Shown here: one piece after another, positions 7,158 to 12,875 of the stretch
How positions within the stretch are numbered: the stretch's first letter is position 1
How the letters are laid out: each line of letters begins with the position of its first letter
Made by a program: the position numbers and the translations under genes
Assembly: GCA_964622275.1 (NCBI GenBank)
Contig: CAZUMX010000025.1
Location: 1 to 14,431, forward strand
From: CAYPEZ01 sp964622275
GTDB taxonomy: Bacteria > Patescibacteriota > Minisyncoccia > Phycocordibacterales > UBA6899
DNA length: 14,431 nt
Reading direction: 5' to 3'
Notes under the pieces: model-generated
Seen by the model: only the letters and a program-made list of their open reading frames with translations
Databases searched by the model: none
What the model was told of the DNA's origin: nothing

Positions 7158-7165
7158 CAGTGTGT

Positions 7166-7558
7166 ATGGCTGTCATGTCTGCCTGGTTCTATTACATTCG
7201 TTGGCATTATACGCGCGCTTTCCAAGATATTTTTGGAATTTGGAGCAACTACGTGTGGTACATAGGAAATGTCTTTTCATTTTCAGTACTTTTACGCACC
7301 TTCCTTTCGCCGATTAAACTCATTCAAGAAAGTAAGGGGAGTTTCGTGTCTGACCCTTCGCAATATGCGCAAAACCTCCTTGTGAATATCATCATGCGTA
7401 TCGTCGGAATGATCGCGCGTTCTGTATTTATCGCACTCACGCTTATGCTCTGGATGTTTTCCGTTGTGCTGGGATTGGGGTTTGTACTCTTCTGGTTTTT
7501 CCTTCCCATTTTAGTGATTCTTTCATTTGTCTGGGGTGTGGTGCTCTTTGTTTCATAG
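7166..7558 (+). CDS. Small multi-pass membrane protein next to the Clp-like AAA+ gene
   Basis: This 130-residue protein has no family name I can give with confidence. An amphipathic, aromatic-rich N-terminal part (WHYTRAFQDIFGIWSNYVWYIGNVFSF) leads into LLRTFLSPIKLIQE. A polar stretch (about residues 55-70) follows, then a long hydrophobic C-terminal half (about 75-130) that can hold two membrane helices, with a further one possible near residues 28-46. I start it at the ATG at 7166, because the upstream GTG at 7148 lies inside an extended -10 promoter. It ends 3 nt before the AAA+ gene, so the two are almost certainly co-translated. The likely role is a membrane partner or anchor for that AAA+ protein; this is inferred from adjacency and shared membrane localisation only. 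Confidence 0.85.
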   Translation: MAVMSAWFYYIRWHYTRAFQDIFGIWSNYVWYIGNVFSFSVLLRTFLSPIKLIQESKGSFVSDPSQYAQNLLVNIIMRIVGMIARSVFIALTLMLWMFSVVLGLGFVLFWFFLPILVILSFVWGVVLFVS

Positions 7559-7561
7559 ACT

Positions 7562-10063
7562 ATGGAAAGCCAAAAAGATATTTTTCATAATGCGCAGTAC
7601 CGCTCACACCCAGCGCTTGTTCTCGATAGCATTCTTTCTCCCAAAACACGCGGGACACTCAGTGCGATCTTTGGAGCACTGACACTGTTTGCTTTTTTCC
7701 TTACCGTGTTCTTTTTTTTGCGCTCTTTTGTTTTAGGGGTAGAACTATCGTCTCTTTCTTTGAAAGAACTTTTTGTAGGATTTTTTAGTCAGGATGGACT
7801 TCATCTTCGGTTTTTTGGTCTTTTCCTAGTCTTTCTTCCATGCTGGCTCAAATTTCAGATGTTGAACTGGTTTCATCGGTCGTATTACTATCACGTTGAG
7901 GCACTTCTCGAGCGAGGTGAGGTCGGAGTGAAAACTCCATACACGACGCCAAATTACGAAACCAATGAGATATTTTTCAACACGCAAGAAGGGGATCTCC
8001 TCCGCGGTTTTCTTTCTTCCTCGCATGGAAGAGAAATTACTCGACGCGCCGGGCTTTCAGATGATGACGTTATTGCGTACATTGCTTCACCTCGAACGAT
8101 TGTCGACTTTCGAACGATCCAAAATATTTCAGCAGTGTTTACTCTTAAGGATATCGCCATGGTCCTTCTTGCGGGAGATACAGCATTTGCGTCATTTGTT
8201 TTTGCGCACGGTATTCGCCCAGAAGATCTCTCAGCAGCTAGCGAATGGGTTGAACGACGATTAAAACAGTCAAGAAGAAAGTCGCGTTATTGGGGACGTG
8301 TCGCGCTCGGAAAAAGTCATGGAGTGGGAGAAAGTCTGTCGTATGGGGTTGCGTATAGCCTCGAACGATATAGCACCGATCTCTCAAAGGCAGTGCGAAA
8401 CGGGGAAATCGAATTTCGAAATTTGTATGGGACAGACGCTATAGCAAAAATTGAGTCTGCGCTCTCGCGAAGCGAAAACCCAAATGTTCTTCTTGTTGGC
8501 AATGAAGGAGGATCGCTCATGGATGTGGTCATTGATTTTGTTCATGACGCTGGGAATGGTTATACGCACTCGTCTCTTTCTTCCGCACGATTATTTCTCG
8601 TTGATTGGAAGAGGCTTCTTTCTGAAATGAAAACGAAGCAGGAATTTGAGATGCGCCTGATGAAGATGGTTGACAGTGCCATCCGGGCTAAACACGTGAT
8701 TATTGTCATTGATGACCTCCCAGGATTTCTTCTCTCTTCTCAGACGCTAGGATCTGACATTGTGAGTCTTCTTGATCCATATGCTGCGTCTGGGAAGGCT
8801 CGATTTATTGCCACAGCAGATATGGGCAGGTATCACGCGCTTCTCGAACAAAACGGTGCCCTCCGATCACGGTTCGAAGTCATCACGATTCCAGAACCAG
8901 AAAAGACTTCACTCACGCGTATCCTTGAAGACCACGCCGTTTCTCTTGAACGTACGTACCACATCCTTTTTACGTATCCAGCAGTACGTGCGATCCGCCA
9001 AGGATCACAACGATATTTTGTTGACGCAGTGATGCCTGATACTGCGCTAGAGCTCATGGGGGAACTTGCTCAAATCGTTGCATCTCGAGGCGACACAACG
9101 GTGAGATATAACGATGTGATGAATCATATTCAAGCAAAGACACAAATTCCCGTAGGAACAATTTCCGAAGAAGAGCGTGCAAAACTCGAACATCTCGAAG
9201 AAGAGCTGCACATGCATGTCGTGGGGCAGGAGCAAGCACTGAAGGTTATTGCAGATGCCTTGCGGAGAAGTAGGGCAGGGGTACGAAATCCGAATAAACC
9301 CATCGGAACATTTCTCTTTCTTGGCCCCACTGGTGTTGGAAAGACAGAAGCGGCAAAAGCACTTGCGAGGGTATTCTTTGGAGCAGAATCTGCCATGGTG
9401 CGATTCGACATGAGCGAATTTCAAGCAGAGGATGGACTAGAGCGATTAATAGGGGCACCTGGGCTTGGGGCGGGTCTTCTGTCAAACCAATTACGAGAAC
9501 ATCCATATAGTGTTGTGCTTCTTGATGAGTTTGAAAAAACACATCCAAAAGTCCTTGACCTGTTTCTTCAAGTCTTTGATGAAGGAATTTTCCATGATGC
9601 GGGAGGGAAGAAGGTGAATGCTCAAAACACTATCCTTATTGCCACATCGAATGCAGGATCGGCGCATATTCGCGAAGCAGTAAAACAACAGCTCCCCCTT
9701 GAGAGTATTGAGAAAAATATCATTGATGGGGTCATTGCTGAGGGGAAGTTTAAGCCCGAGCTATTGAATCGCTTTGATGCGCTTGTGCTGTTCCATCCGC
9801 TCACAATTGAGGAATACCAGCAAGTCGCAGTTTTGATGTTAGAAAAACTTCGGCAACGACTCCGTGAGCGTAACATTGATATTGCAATTAATGATGCACT
9901 CATCCATGCGCTTCTGGAAAAAGGAGTTGATCCAGACTTTGGAGCACGACCCATGAATCGTGCCGTCCAAGAGCTCGTTGAACAAACGATCGCAAAAAAG
10001 ATTATTCATGGCTCCGTCAAACCCGGAACAACAATCACATTCACTCCTGAGGACTTTCGATAA
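7562..10063 (+). CDS. Membrane-anchored Clp/Hsp100-like AAA+ protein with a degenerate first ATPase domain
   Basis: This is an 833-residue AAA+ protein. Two membrane helices (about 34-58 and 82-100) replace the usual Clp N-domain. The first AAA module (about 300-500) keeps the fold (VLLVGNEGGSL at 309-319, VIIVIDD ending at D385) but has no P-loop GKT, so it probably cannot hydrolyse ATP. The second module is a good ClpA/B-type ATPase: VVGQEQAL (553-560), Walker A GPTGVGKT (588-595), Walker B VVLLDEFEK (D655, E656), sensor 1 TSNAG, arginine finger in LLNRFD (R737) and sensor 2 GARPMNR (R796). The usual aromatic pore loop GYVG after LIGAP is absent (GLGAGLL instead). There is no ClpB middle coiled coil. 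I see no IGF/IGL ClpP-docking loop between sensor 1 and the arginine finger, so ClpP partnership is doubtful. It follows the small membrane protein after 3 nt, without a Shine-Dalgarno. Confidence 0.9.
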   Translation: MESQKDIFHNAQYRSHPALVLDSILSPKTRGTLSAIFGALTLFAFFLTVFFFLRSFVLGVELSSLSLKELFVGFFSQDGLHLRFFGLFLVFLPCWLKFQMLNWFHRSYYYHVEALLERGEVGVKTPYTTPNYETNEIFFNTQEGDLLRGFLSSSHGREITRRAGLSDDDVIAYIASPRTIVDFRTIQNISAVFTLKDIAMVLLAGDTAFASFVFAHGIRPEDLSAASEWVERRLKQSRRKSRYWGRVALGKSHGVGESLSYGVAYSLERYSTDLSKAVRNGEIEFRNLYGTDAIAKIESALSRSENPNVLLVGNEGGSLMDVVIDFVHDAGNGYTHSSLSSARLFLVDWKRLLSEMKTKQEFEMRLMKMVDSAIRAKHVIIVIDDLPGFLLSSQTLGSDIVSLLDPYAASGKARFIATADMGRYHALLEQNGALRSRFEVITIPEPEKTSLTRILEDHAVSLERTYHILFTYPAVRAIRQGSQRYFVDAVMPDTALELMGELAQIVASRGDTTVRYNDVMNHIQAKTQIPVGTISEEERAKLEHLEEELHMHVVGQEQALKVIADALRRSRAGVRNPNKPIGTFLFLGPTGVGKTEAAKALARVFFGAESAMVRFDMSEFQAEDGLERLIGAPGLGAGLLSNQLREHPYSVVLLDEFEKTHPKVLDLFLQVFDEGIFHDAGGKKVNAQNTILIATSNAGSAHIREAVKQQLPLESIEKNIIDGVIAEGKFKPELLNRFDALVLFHPLTIEEYQQVAVLMLEKLRQRLRERNIDIAINDALIHALLEKGVDPDFGARPMNRAVQELVEQTIAKKIIHGSVKPGTTITFTPEDFR

Positions 10064-10093
10064 AATAATGCCTCCCTATTGAGGGGAGGCATT
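10061..10093. terminator. Shared hairpin terminator between convergent genes
   Basis: AATGCCTCCC (10067-10076) pairs over 10 bp with GGGAGGCATT (10084-10093) around a 7-nt loop. On the minus strand it is followed by ATTTTA, a modest U-tract, so it fits best as the terminator of the minus-strand gene 10531-10076, whose TAG stop (10078-10076) sits at the loop edge. It begins just after the AAA+ stop codon (10061-10063) and could also stop plus-strand transcripts, though the plus side lacks a good U-tract. Confidence 0.8.
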
Positions 10094-10531
10094 GTCTTGG
10101 ACGAGAAATCCACGATGTGAATATGTTTGAGTGTTTCGAACGTATCCTTGCACGAGAAAATGTGATTTCCGACAGAGTCGCATAAGCACGATCTCGATGT
10201 AGAGTGGGGCCTGAACAGGACGGCATAAAATTCCTTGATACCTAAGTGCCAGATCGCGTTCAATGCTCTCAAACATCCAATTGAGATGGTAGAGTGGGTG
10301 TGGAATTCCGTCGAAACGCAATTGCCCCTGATACACCATACGCTGGATGATCGGGATAATGATTCTGAAGATACTAGGGATCTCAATAAAGAGTTCTCTA
10401 TCTTTCGAATCTTGCATAGGAGTAAACCGTTGCCTCATGACATAACGCCTTAGAACGGCATATCGTAAGCGCTCGCTGATGAGAGGAACAGTCTCTAGGA
10501 CATCCATTGAAAGTGGGGATTTCATGATCAT
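10076..10531 (-). CDS. Unrecognised 151-residue protein
   Basis: I do not recognise this protein. It is 151 residues, mixed hydrophobic and basic, with no signal peptide, no clear membrane helix and no known catalytic motif. The middle (about residues 45-110: ELFIEIPSIFRIIIPIIQRM, then QLRFDGIPHPLYHLNW and FESIERDLALRYQGI) has alternating hydrophobic patterning like a small alpha/beta fold. There are two nearby ATGs (10531 and 10525). A purine-rich GAGGG lies 4 nt before the first and may act as a ribosome site, unusual for this window. A plausible promoter lies at 10597-10568. The gene is bounded downstream by a hairpin containing its stop codon, which together with the promoter supports a real gene. 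It is divergent from uvrC and convergent with the AAA+ gene, so context does not suggest a function. Confidence 0.7.
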   Translation of the reverse strand: MIMKSPLSMDVLETVPLISERLRYAVLRRYVMRQRFTPMQDSKDRELFIEIPSIFRIIIPIIQRMVYQGQLRFDGIPHPLYHLNWMFESIERDLALRYQGILCRPVQAPLYIEIVLMRLCRKSHFLVQGYVRNTQTYSHRGFLVQDNASPQ

Positions 10532-10567
10532 CGCACCCTCGCCATAAAAAAGGACAACCTAGCTGAT

Positions 10568-10597
10568 ATCCTAATGAATACCGTTGTTGTTGGTCAA
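10568..10597 (-). promoter_or_regulatory. Predicted promoter for the gene at 10531
   Basis: On the minus strand TTGACC (10597-10592, 5 of 6 to consensus) is followed by 18 nt and TAGGAT (10573-10568, 4 of 6). The predicted transcript would carry a leader of about 30 nt, including GAGGG before the ATG. It is back-to-back with the uvrC promoter. Confidence 0.45.
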
Positions 10598-10600
10598 GCA

Positions 10601-10628
10601 TTGCTCTTCAGCGACTTCTTCGTACAAT
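10601..10628 (+). promoter_or_regulatory. Predicted leaderless promoter of uvrC
   Basis: TTGCTC (10601-10606), 16 nt, then TACAAT (10623-10628, 5 of 6). The ATG at 10635 follows after 6 nt, placing the expected transcription start on its A. The GAGG touching the ATG is too close to work as a Shine-Dalgarno. The -35 match is only half consensus. Confidence 0.5.
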
Positions 10629-10634
10629 GTGAGG

Positions 10635-11906
10635 ATGACTCTTGATGAGTATAAAATCCTGAAGATTCCAGATGTGCCTGGGGTATACCAGTTTATCGGC
10701 GCAAAAGGGAAGGTGCTGTATGTAGGAAAAGCGACAAGCCTGAAAGACCGTGTTCGGAGCTATTTTTCTGCAACGGTTGCGACACGTGGACGCCATGTGG
10801 AAGAAATGGTAGCAAGCGCTAAGTCGATCGTTTGGGATGTGACTGACTCTGTGCTCGAGGCGTTAGTCCTTGAATCAGCACTGATCAAGAAGTACCAACC
10901 CCCAGCGAATACCAAAGAAAAAGACAACAAGAGCTTTAATTACCTTGTGATAACCAAAGAAGAGTTCCCCAGAATCCTTGTACTGCGAGAACGAACATTC
11001 ATACGAGATCAGGATATGCGTGTGCGAAAATTCGCACGAGTGTTTGGCCCATTTCCATCTGGAGAACAACTCCAGATTGGCCTTCGTCTCATACGCAGTA
11101 TTTTCCCATTTCGAGATACGTGCGAACCATGTGTTGGTGTTCCGTGCTTTAATGCGCAGATTGGTCTTTGTCCCGGTGTGTGTAGTGGTGCGATTTCAAA
11201 AAAAGAGTATCAAGTCACCATTCGTCACATCAGTACATTTTTTTCTGGCAAAAAAAAGGTCCTCCTCCGCGCACTAGAAAAAGAAATGCACAGTGCCGCC
11301 GCCGCATTACGTTTCGAAGATGCGGGAAGACTAAAGAAAGTCATATTTTCTTTGAATCACCTTAATGATGTGAGTCTCATCCGCGCTGAGATACGAGGCG
11401 TCGCACGACAAAGTGCAAGCATGTCTGAGGGTGTCTATCGCATAGAAGCATATGATGTTGCTCACCTTGGAGGGCAGTCAACCGTCGGAGTCATGGTTGT
11501 TGTCGAGAATGGAGTTCCCACAAAAAGTGAGTATAGAAAGTTCCGTATCAAAGGTGCGGGGAAAAATCAGAGTAATGACCCTCTGAATCTTAGAGAAATT
11601 CTTAAGCGCAGATGTGCGCATGCAGAGTGGCCACTCCCGAGTCTGATTGTCGTCGACGGAAATCAGGTACAAAAACGTGTTGCAGAGGAAGTCCTCAAAG
11701 CAGAAGGATTGTCTGTTCCTGTCGTCGCTGTCGTAAAGGATATACACCATAAACCTCGAGAGATATTGGGCGCTTCAGCAACCCTCCTTTCTTATAAGGC
11801 ATCAATTCTCCTTGCGAACAGTGAAGCGCATCGATTTTCGATTGCATTTCATAGAAAAAAGCGAAGTGAGAGTTTTCTTCCTCGACGCAAGGGGAAGGTG
11901 GTATGA
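10635..11906 (+). CDS. uvrC: UvrC excinuclease subunit, short form lacking the C-terminal HhH domain
   Basis: This 423-residue UvrC makes the two incisions in nucleotide excision repair after UvrA/UvrB damage recognition. The N-terminal GIY-YIG nuclease shows VPGVYQF (Y18), VLYVGKA (Y29), LKDRV (R39) and E80. A cysteine cluster (C163, C166, C171, C179, C183) matches the region that binds an Fe-S cluster in UvrC. The UVR motif for UvrB binding is at about 214-240. The RNase H-like second nuclease follows, with D274 (EAYDVAH), D341 (VVDG), D369 and H399 as apparent catalytic positions. The protein stops soon after HRKKR, so the tandem helix-hairpin-helix domain of the usual roughly 600-residue UvrC is absent. 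The frame opens at a TTG at 10584, but the ATG at 10635 gives the family-like start and fits the promoter. Its TGA stop lies within the predicted ddl -10 element. Confidence 0.95.
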   Translation: MTLDEYKILKIPDVPGVYQFIGAKGKVLYVGKATSLKDRVRSYFSATVATRGRHVEEMVASAKSIVWDVTDSVLEALVLESALIKKYQPPANTKEKDNKSFNYLVITKEEFPRILVLRERTFIRDQDMRVRKFARVFGPFPSGEQLQIGLRLIRSIFPFRDTCEPCVGVPCFNAQIGLCPGVCSGAISKKEYQVTIRHISTFFSGKKKVLLRALEKEMHSAAAALRFEDAGRLKKVIFSLNHLNDVSLIRAEIRGVARQSASMSEGVYRIEAYDVAHLGGQSTVGVMVVVENGVPTKSEYRKFRIKGAGKNQSNDPLNLREILKRRCAHAEWPLPSLIVVDGNQVQKRVAEEVLKAEGLSVPVVAVVKDIHHKPREILGASATLLSYKASILLANSEAHRFSIAFHRKKRSESFLPRRKGKVV

Positions 11907-11907
11907 T
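11899..11907 (+). promoter_or_regulatory. Extended -10 promoter of ddl inside the uvrC end
   Basis: TGGTATGAT is a TGn extended -10 whose hexamer (11902-11907) ends 6 nt before the ddl ATG at 11914, putting the start point on the A. The uvrC stop TGA (11904-11906) is part of the hexamer. The adjacent AGGAG is a good Shine-Dalgarno sequence, but it is only 1 nt from the ATG. No convincing -35 is visible. Confidence 0.45.
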
Positions 11908-11913
11908 AGGAGC

Positions 11914-12873
11914 ATGAAAAAGCGCATTGGCGTTGTTCGTGGTGGTCCATCAAGTGAGTATGATGTGTCAATTCGTACTGGCGCGTCGATTCTCAAACAT
12001 CTTCCTGAGGACAAATACATTGGAGTTGATGTGTTAATCACTCGTGATGGGCTGTGGCACCGTAATGGTCTCCCTGCTTCTCTCGAAGACATTCAGCATC
12101 ACGTTGATGTTGTGTGGAATGCGCTCCATGGGTACTACGGCGAAGATGGAAAAATTCAGCGCGAACTCGAACAATTTGGCATTCCATATACAGGTTCAGG
12201 TGTTCTTCCGTCAGCAATTGCGATGAATAAGGCGTTGGCAAAGGAACATGTGATTCCGCTTGGAATTAAAACACCACGTTGGATTGTTATTGGCGAAGAT
12301 GAATCGCTCGAAGAAGGCGTGTTCCGCGCTTTTCATACTGTAGGTTTCCCTGCATTTGTAAAACCTGCGTCAGGAGGCTCTTCGGTAGCGACACGGCTTG
12401 TAAAGAATTATCATGAGCTTGAAGACGCAGTCGAAGAAGCAAGTGCATATGGAGACATTCTCGTTGAGGAATATATTAAAGGAAGAGAAGCTACTGTGTG
12501 TGTGATTGATGCTGGCGATGATGATGTGCATGTGCTCCACCCCATCGAAATCGTTCCAAAGGGTGGGCATGAGTTTTTTAACTACGAAGCAAAATATGCC
12601 GATGGTGGTTCGGATGAGCTGTATCCTGGGCGATTCACACATAATGAATCGCACCATCTACGCTCCCTGGCCAAGAGAGTGCACCAAGGTCTTGGCCTTC
12701 GGCACTATTCACGTTCTGATTTTATCGTTTCTCCTCGAGGAATATATTTTTTGGAGGCAAACACTCTTCCTGGTATGACCGACGCATCACTGTTTCCTAA
12801 GGCTATTCAAGGGGAGGGAATTACACTCTCCGAATTTATTGATCACATTATTACTCTCGCCGAGCATTCGTAA
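11914..12873 (+). CDS. ddl: D-alanine--D-alanine ligase
   Basis: This 319-residue ATP-grasp enzyme joins two D-alanines for the peptidoglycan stem peptide. The full signature set is present: GGPSSEYDVSIRTG (E15), NALHGYYGEDGKIQ, IPYTGSG with MNKALAK, VKPASGGSSVAT, the omega-loop YEAKY, RSDF and EANTLPGMTDASLFP with metal-binding E and N. The tyrosine of YEAKY is the form expected for D-Ala-D-Ala rather than D-Ala-D-Lac ligases. Length is typical. The frame opens at a TTG at 11812 within uvrC, but the ATG at 11914 gives the conserved MKKRIGVVRGG start. It begins 7 nt after the uvrC stop and is followed 2 nt later by the UbiA-family gene. Its presence means the organism probably builds or completes peptidoglycan. 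Confidence 0.97.
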   Translation: MKKRIGVVRGGPSSEYDVSIRTGASILKHLPEDKYIGVDVLITRDGLWHRNGLPASLEDIQHHVDVVWNALHGYYGEDGKIQRELEQFGIPYTGSGVLPSAIAMNKALAKEHVIPLGIKTPRWIVIGEDESLEEGVFRAFHTVGFPAFVKPASGGSSVATRLVKNYHELEDAVEEASAYGDILVEEYIKGREATVCVIDAGDDDVHVLHPIEIVPKGGHEFFNYEAKYADGGSDELYPGRFTHNESHHLRSLAKRVHQGLGLRHYSRSDFIVSPRGIYFLEANTLPGMTDASLFPKAIQGEGITLSEFIDHIITLAEHS

Positions 12874-12875
12874 TC

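Noticed and set aside
10584..10634. N-terminal extension of UvrC from a TTG at 10584
   Set aside because: The added residues are not UvrC-like and the stretch contains the predicted -35 and -10 of uvrC. The ATG at 10635 gives the family-like start.
11908..11912. AGGAG just before ddl as a Shine-Dalgarno
   Set aside because: Only 1 nt separates it from the ATG, far below the usual 5-9 nt. It may be chance next to the -10 element. The GAGG abutting the uvrC ATG was rejected for the same reason.
11812..11913. N-terminal extension of Ddl from a TTG at 11812
   Set aside because: It lies entirely within uvrC coding sequence and the true family start is MKKRIGVVRGG at 11914.
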